Positions 26,440-34,634 of a stretch of 37,669 nucleotides of DNA are shown here, in pieces (the stretch's first letter is position 1; the number at the start of each line of letters is the position of its first letter). The translations under genes were made by a program, and so were the position numbers. This DNA comes from Caballeronia sp. dw_19. Lineage in GTDB: Bacteria > Pseudomonadota > Gammaproteobacteria > Burkholderiales > Burkholderiaceae. Below the pieces are notes generated by a model that saw only the letters and a list, made by a program, of their open reading frames with translations, did not search any database and was not told where the DNA came from. The stretch lies in NCBI RefSeq assembly GCF_018449515.1, contig NZ_JAAVUQ010000057.1:1-37669 (forward strand). Direction: 5' to 3'.

Positions 26440-26517
26440 TCAGCTCAGCTTGGGCGTGGGTGACGACGATGACGACGAGGACGAAGGGTTGCAACCGTGG
26501 CGGCAGGGATCTGACAT
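26440..26517 (-). CDS. Very short Ser-rich ORF upstream of coxM
   Basis: 25 residues: an ATG, two cysteines, a run of eight serines and a short tail, ending TGA two bases before the coxM ATG. The codons are a low-complexity TCG/TCA stretch, so it may be chance. A leader-peptide role, with stop close to the next start, is possible but not shown. The same DNA read in another frame gives a signal-like hydrophobic stretch. Confidence 0.25.
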   Translation of the reverse strand: MSDPCRHGCNPSSSSSSSSPTPKLS

Positions 26518-26592
26518 CGAGTGCTCCGGGCGGGGGTATCGAGTGTGAATCGACGAACCCGGCAGCAATCGACGTACCCTGACGAGTCGCTT

Positions 26593-27735
26593 TCAGCCGG
26601 TCGCTTGCCTGATCGCCCGCCTGAGCAACGTACGGCAATGACGCGCAATCTGCCGCTCTTCCTGCGTCTCGATCACGTCGAACTGAACATCGAGAAATTC
26701 GAGGCCGTCGCAAATGCGTTCACGCACGGTCGCGGCGTGCTCGCCAATCCCGCCGGTGAAGACCACGCGGTCAAGACCCCCCATCAACGCGGCATACGCG
26801 CCGATGGTTTTGCGTACAGCAGTACAGAAGATATCGATGGCCAGTTCCGCGTCGGCGTCGCTGCGTTGCAGAAGCGCCTGCATGTCATCGTTCGAATCGG
26901 AGAGACCCTTGAGGCCGCTTTCGTGATTGATCAGATGTTCCAGCGCGTCGGCATCTAGCGAACCGGTACGCATCAGATAGACCAGCACGCCAGGGTCAAG
27001 GTCGCCGGTGCGCGTTGCCATGGGAATACCGCCCGTTGGCGTGAGACCCATGGTCGTATCGATTGAACGGCCGTCGCGGATGGCGCACAGGCTTGCGCCG
27101 CTGCCCAGATGCGCGACCACGAGGCGTGCGGGAAGGTCATTGCCGAGCGTTGCGACGATCGACTCGTACGACAGGCCGTGGAAGCCGTATCGAACGACCC
27201 CTTCGCCAGCGTAGTGTTTCGGCAGCGCCAGGTGGGTGGCACGCGCGGGCATGGTCCGGTGGAACGCGGTGTCGAGGCAGGCGAAATGCGGCACGTCGTT
27301 GAAGATCTGCTGCGCCTGCTCCAGCAGCTCCAGCGCTTGCGGCAGATGCAACGGCGCGAATTGCACCGCATCGCGCAAGGTCTGTTTCACCTCCGGCGTG
27401 ATGAGCGCATGGTCGGTCAGGTGCGGACCGCCATGCACTACCCGATGTCCCACTGCGGCCAGCGGCTGGTCGAGATGCGCATGCAGCGCGTCGGACACGC
27501 GCTGCAACGCGTCGTGCTGCGACTCCATCACGTGGTTTTGCGTGACATCGATCGCGCCATCCGATGAACGCATGGTCAGCGAGCCGTCATCGCGGCCGAT
27601 GCCCTTCGCGCTGCCGCTCAGCCACGGGATTTCGTCGTCGCCGTTCGACGTGGTGTCCGATGTTTTACCGGGCAGATACACACCGAATTTAAGCGACGAC
27701 GAACCGCTGTTCAGCACCAGGATTCCAAGGGTCAT
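26593..27735 (-). CDS. ackA: Acetate kinase
   Basis: 380 residues from the ATG at 27735, which begins TLGILVLNSGSSSLKFGV, the ATP-binding start of the ASKHA fold; the 19 extra residues upstream overlap xfp. VVAHLGSGASLCAIRDGRSIDTTMGLTPTGG and FTGGIGEH are the family signatures and the length fits. It converts acetyl phosphate and ADP to acetate and ATP. It starts four bases after the phosphoketolase stop, so the pair is cotranscribed and works as one pathway: phosphoketolase makes acetyl phosphate and AckA recovers the energy. Confidence 0.95.
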   Translation of the reverse strand: MTLGILVLNSGSSSLKFGVYLPGKTSDTTSNGDDEIPWLSGSAKGIGRDDGSLTMRSSDGAIDVTQNHVMESQHDALQRVSDALHAHLDQPLAAVGHRVVHGGPHLTDHALITPEVKQTLRDAVQFAPLHLPQALELLEQAQQIFNDVPHFACLDTAFHRTMPARATHLALPKHYAGEGVVRYGFHGLSYESIVATLGNDLPARLVVAHLGSGASLCAIRDGRSIDTTMGLTPTGGIPMATRTGDLDPGVLVYLMRTGSLDADALEHLINHESGLKGLSDSNDDMQALLQRSDADAELAIDIFCTAVRKTIGAYAALMGGLDRVVFTGGIGEHAATVRERICDGLEFLDVQFDVIETQEERQIARHCRTLLRRAIRQATG

Positions 27736-27739
27736 GGTC

Positions 27740-30127
27740 TCAGCCTTTCCAAACCCAGTTACGGATTTCATCGCGGTCAATACCTTCCGCATGGGCGTAA
27801 ATAATGCTCGCGTTGATCTGGTCCTTGAGCCAGTTCTTCGTGTGAGCGCCGGTATCGCGAAGCCGCGGCACGCGATCGATCACGTCGATACACAGCGAAA
27901 AGCGGTCGACCTGGTTGATGATCGCCAACTCGAACGGCGTATTGATGTTGCCGCGCTCCCGATAACCATGCACATGCATGTTCTCGTGATTCGTGCGGTT
28001 ATACGTGAGCTTGTGAACGAGCGACGGATACGAGTGGAAGTTGAAGATGACCGGCTTTTCGCGCGAGAAAATGGAATCGAAATCGCGACTGGACAGACCG
28101 TGCGGATGATCGGTGTCGGGCATCAGCCGGAACAGGTCCACCACGTTGACGAAGCGGATCTTGAGGTCGGGGAAATGTTCCTTCAGGATCTCGACGGCGG
28201 CGAGCGATTCCATGGTGGCAATGTCTCCGGCACAGGCCATCACCACGTCCGGTTCGCTGTTCTGGTCCGTCGATGCCCAGTCCCAGATGCCGATACCCTT
28301 GGTGCAATGCGCAAGCGCAGTTTCCATGTCAAGGTACTGCAAGTGCGGTTGCTTGTCCGCGACAATCACGTTGATATAGTCGCGCGAACGCAGGCAATGA
28401 TCCATTACGCTTAACAGGCAGTTCGCGTCGGGCGGCAGGTAAATACGTACGACTTCTGGACTCTTGTTCGTGACGACATCGAGGAAACCCGGGTCCTGGT
28501 GCGTGAAACCATTGTGATCCTGACGCCATACCAGCGAGGTAATCAGCAGGTTCACCGAAGGTACCGGCGCCCGCCAGTCAAGTTCGAGCTTCGATTTTTC
28601 CAGCCACTTGGCGTGCTGGTTGAACATGGAATCAATCACGTGCACGAATGCTTCGTAGGTCGCGAATAACCCGTGCCGGCCCGTCAGCACGTAACCTTCG
28701 AACCAGCCTTCCAGCGTGTGCTCGCTGAGCATTTCCATCACGCGGCCATCAACCGACAACGCGCCGCCGTCGCTGTCTTCCGGCTTGATCTCGGCGAGCC
28801 AGCGCTTGCCCGACGCTTCATACACGCCGTCGAGTTTGTTGCTGGCGGTTTCATCGGGACCGAACAGCTTGAAGGTGCTCATGTTGCGCTTGATCACATC
28901 GCGCAGCCAGGTCGCGAGTACGAACGTGGGCGACTGGTACGTGCTGGCTGGACCTTTCACCTTGAACGCGTAGTCGCGGATGTCGGGCAGGTCCAGCGAG
29001 CGCCTGAGCCGGCCGCCGTTCGCATGCGGATTCGCGCTGATGCGGCGGTCGCCCTTCGGCGCAATTGCGCGAAGTTCTTCAATCAGCGTGCCGTTTTCGT
29101 CGAAGAGTTCTTCAGGTTTGTAGCTGCGCATCCACGCTTCCACAATCTTGAGGCTCTTCGCGTTGGTCACCGGATCGAGCACCGGCACCTGGTGCGCGCG
29201 CCAGAAATCTTCGACCTTGTGGCCGTCGACTTCCTTCGGACCCGTCCAGCCTTTCGGCGAGCGCAAGACGATCATCGGCCAGCGCGGACGCGTGGTGTCA
29301 CCGGTCGAACGCGCATGAGCCTGGATCGCACGAATCTCGCCGATGCAAGTCGCCAGCGTCTCGGCCATCAGTTGGTGCATGACGGCGGGGTCGTTGCCCG
29401 AGACAAAGTGCGGTTTGTATCCGTAGCCGGTCATCAGCGCTTCGAGTTCTTCTTGCGGAATGCGCGCGAGGATAGTCGGGTTAGCGATCTTGTAGCCGTT
29501 CAAGTGCAGGATGGGCAGCACCGCGCCGTCGACCACCGGGTTCAGGAACTTGTTCGAATGCCACGAGGTGGCGAGCGGGCCGGTCTCGGCTTCGCCGTCA
29601 CCCACCATCACCGCGACGATCAGGTCGGGGTTATCGAATGCGGCCCCGAAGCCGTGCGAAAGGCTGTAACCCAGCTCGCCGCCTTCGTGTATTGACCCCG
29701 GCGTTTCAGGGGTGCAATGCGAGCCAATGCCCCCGGGCGACGAGAAAGCGCGGAACAGGCGCAGCATGCCGGTTTCGTCGGCGCTGCGATCCGGATAAAC
29801 CTCGGAGTAGTAACCTTCCAGATACGAGTTCGACAAGGTTGCAGGTGCGCCATGCCCCGGCCCCGAGACATACATGACGTTCAGGTCGTCCTTCATGATC
29901 AGGCGGTTCAGGTGCACCCAGGTGAACGACTGACCGGGGTCCGAACCCCAATGTCCGAGCAAGCGCTGCTTGATGTGCTCCGCCTTGAGCGGTTCGCGCA
30001 AGAGCGGGTTGGCGCGTAAATAGATCATGCCTACCGACAGATAATTGCAGGCGCGCCAGTAAGCGTCGATCTTGCGCAATTCGTCGGGGGAAAGGGGAAG
30101 GGAGCGGGGCGTTGCCTGTGTATCCAT
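27740..30127 (-). CDS. xfp: Phosphoketolase (xylulose 5-phosphate/fructose 6-phosphate)
   Basis: 795 residues, the family's usual length. TPP-binding GDGEAETGPLATSWHSNKF is near residue 175 and PKGWTGPKEVDGHKVEDFW is typical of XFP; the C-terminal domain is full length. It cleaves xylulose 5-phosphate (and often fructose 6-phosphate) with phosphate to acetyl phosphate plus glyceraldehyde 3-phosphate or erythrose 4-phosphate, in the cytoplasm. It leads an xfp-ackA unit with the oxidase genes behind it. In Burkholderia this pair is reported within loci induced at low oxygen, as general knowledge; a FNR-like site stands 150 bases upstream here. Confidence 0.95.
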   Translation of the reverse strand: MDTQATPRSLPLSPDELRKIDAYWRACNYLSVGMIYLRANPLLREPLKAEHIKQRLLGHWGSDPGQSFTWVHLNRLIMKDDLNVMYVSGPGHGAPATLSNSYLEGYYSEVYPDRSADETGMLRLFRAFSSPGGIGSHCTPETPGSIHEGGELGYSLSHGFGAAFDNPDLIVAVMVGDGEAETGPLATSWHSNKFLNPVVDGAVLPILHLNGYKIANPTILARIPQEELEALMTGYGYKPHFVSGNDPAVMHQLMAETLATCIGEIRAIQAHARSTGDTTRPRWPMIVLRSPKGWTGPKEVDGHKVEDFWRAHQVPVLDPVTNAKSLKIVEAWMRSYKPEELFDENGTLIEELRAIAPKGDRRISANPHANGGRLRRSLDLPDIRDYAFKVKGPASTYQSPTFVLATWLRDVIKRNMSTFKLFGPDETASNKLDGVYEASGKRWLAEIKPEDSDGGALSVDGRVMEMLSEHTLEGWFEGYVLTGRHGLFATYEAFVHVIDSMFNQHAKWLEKSKLELDWRAPVPSVNLLITSLVWRQDHNGFTHQDPGFLDVVTNKSPEVVRIYLPPDANCLLSVMDHCLRSRDYINVIVADKQPHLQYLDMETALAHCTKGIGIWDWASTDQNSEPDVVMACAGDIATMESLAAVEILKEHFPDLKIRFVNVVDLFRLMPDTDHPHGLSSRDFDSIFSREKPVIFNFHSYPSLVHKLTYNRTNHENMHVHGYRERGNINTPFELAIINQVDRFSLCIDVIDRVPRLRDTGAHTKNWLKDQINASIIYAHAEGIDRDEIRNWVWKG

Positions 30128-30277
30128 ATCGTGTCCGTTGTATCCGGTGGTTGGAAGGCGGTGTCACTCGATTCGGCGGGTCACTCTTGCGGGTCGCTCT
30201 TACTAAGACTAAGGCATGCGGGCACCAAGGCATTCTGCATTGTGCCGCGTGCGGCAGAATCACGGTCAGTCACGACC

Positions 30278-30291
30278 ATGACATGGATCAA
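30278..30291. promoter_or_regulatory. FNR/ANR-like site upstream of xfp
   Basis: ATGAC-ATGG-ATCAA differs in one base from the FNR/ANR consensus TTGAY-N4-RTCAA. It lies about 150 bases upstream of the xfp start. That distance is rather long for a class II activator site, so it is a candidate only. Confidence 0.35.
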
Positions 30292-30299
30292 AGGCAATG

Positions 30300-30758
30300 C
30301 TATGACTGGCGGTTTGTACGCGGGGAGCTTGCATGCAGGAGCGGGTTGAAGCCAACGGCCGGTGCTGTCTTGCGCGCAGTTTTAGCCGCTCTCCTGCCGC
30401 GACGACCGCCTGATAACTGGTTGATCAGATCGCTGTCGGGCTCGCCTTCAGGTTCGCCGGGGTCGTCGTGCGTTCCAGTATTGATACTACCAATATGCCG
30501 GATCACCGCAAAAAATTCCTTCGATGCATTGCGTAAGGTTCGTCCCGGCATCATGGTCATGGCGACCACTTCGTGCAGCGACTTATTGTCGACAGTACGA
30601 AGCCGGGGCGGGGAGTTCCAGTCGATTGCGCTGTTTGCAAAGCCGACTATGACGCGTTGTAGCACCGCCGGAGAGAGCACGCCGCCGTCGTAGAGGCCGA
30701 TCAGCGTGGCTTCGGCGGCGGCGAACAATCCGTTCGCCGGGGCGGCACGTTTTGGCAT
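30300..30758 (-). CDS. Hypothetical protein coupled to the small ORF
   Basis: 152 residues from the ATG at 30758, which overlaps the stop of the 22-residue ORF (TGATG). This overlap and the non-coding look of the longer frame decide the start. Residues 1-80 appear folded (GLFAAAEATLIGLYDGGVLSP, VIVGFANSAIDWNSP); the C-terminal 60 are Pro/Gly/Arg/Ser-rich and likely disordered. There is no signal peptide or membrane segment, and no family is recognised. It is the last gene of the Rieske-UdgX-DUF3175 unit, whose DNA-repair flavour is the only clue to its role. Confidence 0.65.
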   Translation of the reverse strand: MPKRAAPANGLFAAAEATLIGLYDGGVLSPAVLQRVIVGFANSAIDWNSPPRLRTVDNKSLHEVVAMTMMPGRTLRNASKEFFAVIRHIGSINTGTHDDPGEPEGEPDSDLINQLSGGRRGRRAAKTARKTAPAVGFNPLLHASSPRTNRQS

Positions 30759-30826
30759 CAGTTTTGCGATCCAGGCGTGCCTGGCGGAGTTTCGTCTCGG
30801 GGATTGAGATCGATGTTGTCGGGCAT
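30758..30826 (-). CDS. Small protein of 22 residues, translationally coupled
   Basis: The ATG at 30826 has a near-perfect ribosome site AAGGAGG (30837-30831) only four bases upstream, unusual for a random short frame. The peptide is acidic and Pro/Gly-rich (PDNIDLNPRDETPPGTPG) with no hydrophobic segment. It ends in TGATG, the ATG opening the next hypothetical gene, so it may be a leader that controls its translation or a real small protein. It lies 115 bases after the DUF3175 stop. Confidence 0.6.
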   Translation of the reverse strand: MPDNIDLNPRDETPPGTPGSQN

Positions 30827-30830
30827 GACG

Positions 30831-30837
30831 CCTCCTT
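30831..30837 (-). promoter_or_regulatory. Strong ribosome binding site for the 22-residue ORF
   Basis: AAGGAGG on the minus strand, four bases before the ATG at 30826. It is the best Shine-Dalgarno match noted in this window and is the main evidence for the short ORF. Confidence 0.7.
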
Positions 30838-30941
30838 GGGTGACCGGCAATGCGCATCGCCTGAGAGTGCCTGAAGCGCAGTGGTTTTGTGCAGTAGCAA
30901 GGCGCATTCCACCGGTGTATTCCGCCGATGTTTTCACCCAA

Positions 30942-31313
30942 TCATGGTTTTCGCCCGAACGCTTCACGCAGGCGTTTCTTGGCGTTATCCAGGATGGTTC
31001 GACGCGATTTCGGCAAGTTTCGTCCGGCGCGATTGATGTAGAAATTCAGCATCGACATGGCGGACTGGAACGGCGTGCCCTTGCGCCGGTTGCTGCGCGT
31101 GGACGATTTCTTCAGCGAATCGGCGATCTCCTGGGCGCTGCCTTCCTTGAAAATTGCATGCTCAATGTCCATTGCATCGCTCGTTTCCACCACGTGGCGG
31201 GACCAGCGCTTGGGATTCGAACGGCTTGAATGCTGCTTCGGTTTTGGCTTTGCGCGCGCATGTTTCTGACGCGTGGTCTTGCGCTTGCCGTTGCTGCTGG
31301 ATGCGGTCGCCAT
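30942..31313 (-). CDS. DUF3175 family basic protein
   Basis: 123 residues, very basic. The N-terminal 35 are Ser/Lys/Arg-rich. Then comes the DUF3175 pattern: RWSRHVVETSDAMDIEHAIF, IADSLKKSS, RKGTPFQSAMSMLNFYINRAG. No enzymatic motif is visible, and its charge suggests nucleic acid binding. It starts at an ATG with GGAGGGA upstream, 15 bases after the UdgX gene, so it is cotranscribed. Function is unknown in the family, so nothing further is claimed. Confidence 0.82.
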   Translation of the reverse strand: MATASSSNGKRKTTRQKHARAKPKPKQHSSRSNPKRWSRHVVETSDAMDIEHAIFKEGSAQEIADSLKKSSTRSNRRKGTPFQSAMSMLNFYINRAGRNLPKSRRTILDNAKKRLREAFGRKP

Positions 31314-31328
31314 GTCTTCCCTCCCGGG

Positions 31329-31946
31329 CTATTTAGGGTGCTTCTGAATTAACTGATGGGCGTGTTTGAAAGCCTCAACGATCGCGCGATACGCACTCTC
31401 GCGCGTCGCGGCATCGGGGGATCGAAGCGCATACGATGGATGAAAGGTCGCAATGACCAGACGCCCTTCGTGTTCGATCGCCTCCCCCATCGACGCCTGC
31501 AATTTCACGGTCGATTTTTGCAGTACGGACTTCAACGCGGTCGCACCTAACGCAACGACAACCTTGGGATCGTGTTCCGCCAACTCCCGTTCGATCCAGT
31601 AGTGGCACGCCTCCACTTCGCGTTGCGCCGGGGTCTTGTGCAAGCGTCGCTTGCCACGCGGTTCCCACTTGAAATGCTTGACCGCGTTGGTCACGTACAC
31701 CTGGCCACGGTCCACGCCGGCTTCATCGAGCGCTCTATCCAGCAATGCACCCGCGGGACCGACAAACGGCTTGCCCTGCAGGTCCTCCTGATCGCCGGGT
31801 TGTTCGCCCACGAGCATCAGCGGCGCATGCCGTGGACCCGCACCTGGAACAGCTTGCGTGGCCGCCTCCCACAACACGCAGCGGCGGCATTGATCGAGAT
31901 GCTCCGGTTGCTGGTCCGGACGAATGCCTATGGGCCGGGTCGCCAT
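31329..31946 (-). CDS. udgX: UdgX-type uracil-DNA glycosylase (covalent uracil-DNA binder)
   Basis: 205 residues from the ATG at 31946. It belongs to the Fe-S uracil glycosylases (families 4/5/UdgX): cluster ligands C20, C23 and C114, with H91 (NAVKHFKW) in place of the usual fourth cysteine. E48-Q49-P50-G51-D52 form motif 1. The loop GKRRLHKTP (KRRLH, 99-103) carries the UdgX suicide histidine H103, which in the studied Mycobacterium enzyme bonds to the abasic sugar after uracil removal. HPSYAL is motif 2. It would detect uracil in DNA and stay covalently bound. It follows the Rieske-FAD gene by seven bases. Confidence 0.92.
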   Translation of the reverse strand: MATRPIGIRPDQQPEHLDQCRRCVLWEAATQAVPGAGPRHAPLMLVGEQPGDQEDLQGKPFVGPAGALLDRALDEAGVDRGQVYVTNAVKHFKWEPRGKRRLHKTPAQREVEACHYWIERELAEHDPKVVVALGATALKSVLQKSTVKLQASMGEAIEHEGRLVIATFHPSYALRSPDAATRESAYRAIVEAFKHAHQLIQKHPK

Positions 31947-31953
31947 GACTGCA

Positions 31954-33489
31954 TCAACCGGCAGCGGCACTGCGCGCTTGCGCCAGCGTCAAGGTGGAGC
32001 GCATGGCTTCCGCCAGCCGCGCGGCAGGGGCTTCGCGGTCGCATGCTACCGCCGCCGCAACTTGGTCATCCTTCATCAGATAGACGATGAACGCCTGAGC
32101 ATCGAGATCGCCATCGATCACGACTTCGTCGTGCTCGCTCGCATGGCCGAGATATTCGAGGCGCTTGCCGAAGTGATAGGTCCAGAAATACGGCACGCCC
32201 GTGTAATGCTCGTCGCCGCCGGCCATGTTCAGCGCAGCGACACGTGCGTGTTGCTGGGCGACGCGCCAGTGTTCTATGCGCAGCGTTTTGTCCGAGCGCG
32301 GCAGGGGGAATTGCGCGATGTCACCGGCGGCGTAAAGGCCGGGCACCGCACGCATCGATGAATCCACGGGAATGCCGCCGTCATCCGCTAGCTCGACGCC
32401 GTGCAGGAAGTCGGTAGCGGGGCGCACGCCGGTGCCGATAATCATGACGTCCACGGGCAATTTCTCGCCACTATCGAATTCCGCTGCGCTTACGATGTCA
32501 TCGCCCAGGAACGCTGTGACTTTGGATTGCATGCGGAAGACCACGCCATTTTTCTCGTGCAGTCGTTGAAACATCCGGCCTAGTTCATCGCCGAATTGCG
32601 AGCTCAGCGGCACCTTTCCCGGCGCGGCGACCGTGACGTCCATCCCTCGTTTTCTCAACGACGAAGCCACCTCCAGCCCGATGAAACTCGCCCCCACGAT
32701 CAGCGCTTTCCTCGCGCCTTCGAGTGAGGCAAGAATCGTCTCTGCATCGTCTCGCGACCGCAGCAGGAAAACGCCGGGCAAGTTTGAACCGGGCACATCC
32801 ATCGGCTTGGGGATACCCCCTGTGCAGATCAGCGCGGCGTCGTAATCCAGGGTGAGATTATTGGACAGGTGGATTTGCTTCGTGCCGGCATCGAGTTTCA
32901 CGACGTACGCTTCAACCCGTTCAATGCGTTGCGTCGAAAGGAAATCGTCGGGCAAAAGCGGGGGGATCTTCGCAGGCGGCATGTCGCCTGCAAGCACGAA
33001 CTTGCTGAGCGCCGTGCGGTCGTAGGGCATGCCGTGCTCGGGTCCGATCAGCACAAGGCGGCCATCGAAGCCGGCTTCGCGCAGCGTGGCGCAGGCGGCC
33101 GCGCCCGCTGCACCCGCGCCGATCACGGCCATCGTGTGCGTGTCTGCGGCCGGCGTGTGCGCGGGCCCGGTTTGCGCGTGCGGTGAAACAAGTACGTTGC
33201 CGTTTTCAATGACTACCGGATAGCGTTGCAAACCGGTTAGCGGCGGCGGCTCGATCAGGCTGCCGTCGGCGACCGCGAACGTCCCTTTATGCCATGGACA
33301 AACAATGCGTCCATTGCATATCGCGCCCTGCTCGAGCGGCGCGCCGGCATGCGGGCAATCCGCTGAAAACGCATGGACCTGGGCGCCTTGCCGGACCAGC
33401 AGGATGGCGGTGTCGGCAATGCTGACGCGCGTGCCGCGGTCCTCTCGAAGATCGTCGAATCTTGCTGCTTGTTGCATGGAACCGGCCAT
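31954..33489 (-). CDS. FAD-dependent reductase with N-terminal Rieske domain (AIF-like)
   Basis: 511 residues. The N-terminal Rieske [2Fe-2S] domain has ligands C45-P-H47 and C64-P-W-H67. Then a two-dinucleotide-fold NAD(P)H:acceptor reductase: GAGAAGAAACATLREAGFDGRLVLIG (FAD, about 120-145) and VGASFIGLEVASSLRKRG (NAD(P)H, about 265), with YAAGDIAQFPL. This build resembles ferredoxin reductases of ring-hydroxylating oxygenases, but with its own Rieske, and the human AIFL group. The start has GGGAG six bases upstream. It leads the operon ending in the small ORF. The partner oxygenase or redox target is not in this window. Confidence 0.92.
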   Translation of the reverse strand: MAGSMQQAARFDDLREDRGTRVSIADTAILLVRQGAQVHAFSADCPHAGAPLEQGAICNGRIVCPWHKGTFAVADGSLIEPPPLTGLQRYPVVIENGNVLVSPHAQTGPAHTPAADTHTMAVIGAGAAGAAACATLREAGFDGRLVLIGPEHGMPYDRTALSKFVLAGDMPPAKIPPLLPDDFLSTQRIERVEAYVVKLDAGTKQIHLSNNLTLDYDAALICTGGIPKPMDVPGSNLPGVFLLRSRDDAETILASLEGARKALIVGASFIGLEVASSLRKRGMDVTVAAPGKVPLSSQFGDELGRMFQRLHEKNGVVFRMQSKVTAFLGDDIVSAAEFDSGEKLPVDVMIIGTGVRPATDFLHGVELADDGGIPVDSSMRAVPGLYAAGDIAQFPLPRSDKTLRIEHWRVAQQHARVAALNMAGGDEHYTGVPYFWTYHFGKRLEYLGHASEHDEVVIDGDLDAQAFIVYLMKDDQVAAAVACDREAPAARLAEAMRSTLTLAQARSAAAG

Positions 33490-33606
33490 GTCGCACTCCC
33501 GTCAATCGTTCTTCAGCCTTCAGCAAAAAGCGGGCCGTCGAGTTTGGGCGATGCGTGAATGACCTTTACTATCTTTTTCCTGTGAATCCTGTGAACGAAG
33601 CGTCCC

Positions 33607-34527
33607 TCACGCTGCGATCCGGCCGAGCGATGCCGACCCGCCGCGTACGGATTGAAGAATGAGCGTCGTGAGTTGCTGCACCGGCGGCGTGGACGTGGCC
33701 GATGCGCGCACGAGCGACAACGGCACCGACGGCAGCGCGGGCAATCCCAGATCCCGGCCTTCGAACGCGCTGACGGAAGCGGGCAAGCCATAGCGCGTGC
33801 GCACGGTCAGTCCAAGGCCTGCTGCCGCGGCGGCCCACAGGCCGGAGAGACTCGGACTCGTGAACGCCACCCGCCAACGGATATTCGCGCGATCGAGCGC
33901 CTCGGTGGCGGCGCTGAAAAACAGGCAGGCGCGATCGAACGCGACCAGCGGCAGCGGTTCTGCTGGATCAGGATTCCATGGCAAGGTCGATGAACCGATC
34001 CAGCACATCGCAGGCTCGGCGATCATCTCGTGCCGGTCGCTGCCTGGAAGTTCATGGCTTAACGAAACCGAGTCGTCCCAGATCAGGGCAAGGTCGAGGT
34101 CGTTCGAATCGATCCGGCTGAGCAGCTCCGTGTTGCGCGCGACCCGTGCCTCGATCCGCACTTTCGGATGCGCGCGCGAGAACCGGCCCAGGACGTCGGG
34201 CAACATGACTTCGCCGAAATCCTCCTGCAGCCCGAGCCTGATCCAGCCTTCGAGGTCGGGACCGCGCACGGCGGCAGCGGCTTCGTCGTTGAGATCGACC
34301 AGCCTGCGCGCGAACCGCAGCATGGTTTCGCCCGCTTCGGTCAGCGCCAGGTTGCGCCCGGCTTTCTTGAACAGCGGCGCGCCCGACTGCTCCTCCAGTT
34401 TCTTGATCTGCGCGCTGACGGCCGAGGTCGAGCGCCCGACGCGGTCCGCCGCCTTCGCGAAGCTTCCCAGCTCCATGCCGGCCACGAAGGTCCGCAGTGA
34501 AGCGACATCGAAATTGGTTTGCGACAT
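33607..34527 (-). CDS. LysR-family transcriptional regulator
   Basis: 306 residues. The winged HTH (residues about 8-66: LRTFVAGMELGSFAKAADRVGRSTSAVSAQIKKLEEQ in part) is clear, followed by the periplasmic-binding-protein-like effector domain. It is divergent from the MFS gene at 34635, the usual layout in which a LysR protein controls the neighbour and itself from the shared region, where a 19-base palindrome stands. The inducer is unknown. The transporter next to it implies a small organic acid or drug. Confidence 0.93.
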   Translation of the reverse strand: MSQTNFDVASLRTFVAGMELGSFAKAADRVGRSTSAVSAQIKKLEEQSGAPLFKKAGRNLALTEAGETMLRFARRLVDLNDEAAAAVRGPDLEGWIRLGLQEDFGEVMLPDVLGRFSRAHPKVRIEARVARNTELLSRIDSNDLDLALIWDDSVSLSHELPGSDRHEMIAEPAMCWIGSSTLPWNPDPAEPLPLVAFDRACLFFSAATEALDRANIRWRVAFTSPSLSGLWAAAAAGLGLTVRTRYGLPASVSAFEGRDLGLPALPSVPLSLVRASATSTPPVQQLTTLILQSVRGGSASLGRIAA

Positions 34528-34545
34528 GGTTTATCGTCCTGTTTT

Positions 34546-34564
34546 ATCGAATCATTGTTTCGAT
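34546..34564. promoter_or_regulatory. Palindrome between lysR and MFS gene
   Basis: ATCGAA-N7-TTCGAT is a 19-base perfect inverted repeat in the divergent promoter. A second, outer pair GGTTTATC (34528-34535) / GATAAACC (34587-34594) surrounds it. These nested palindromes are good candidates for the operator of the adjacent LysR regulator. I see no certain -35/-10 pair. Confidence 0.55.
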
Positions 34565-34634
34565 ATTACTTGATATTCAGGATGATGATAAACCGCGACA
34601 CTGGGTTCATCGAAAGCATTCAAGAGAGAAAAGC

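Noticed and set aside
28673..29695. 340-codon open frame opposite xfp
   Set aside because: Antisense shadow of phosphoketolase with no recognisable domain.
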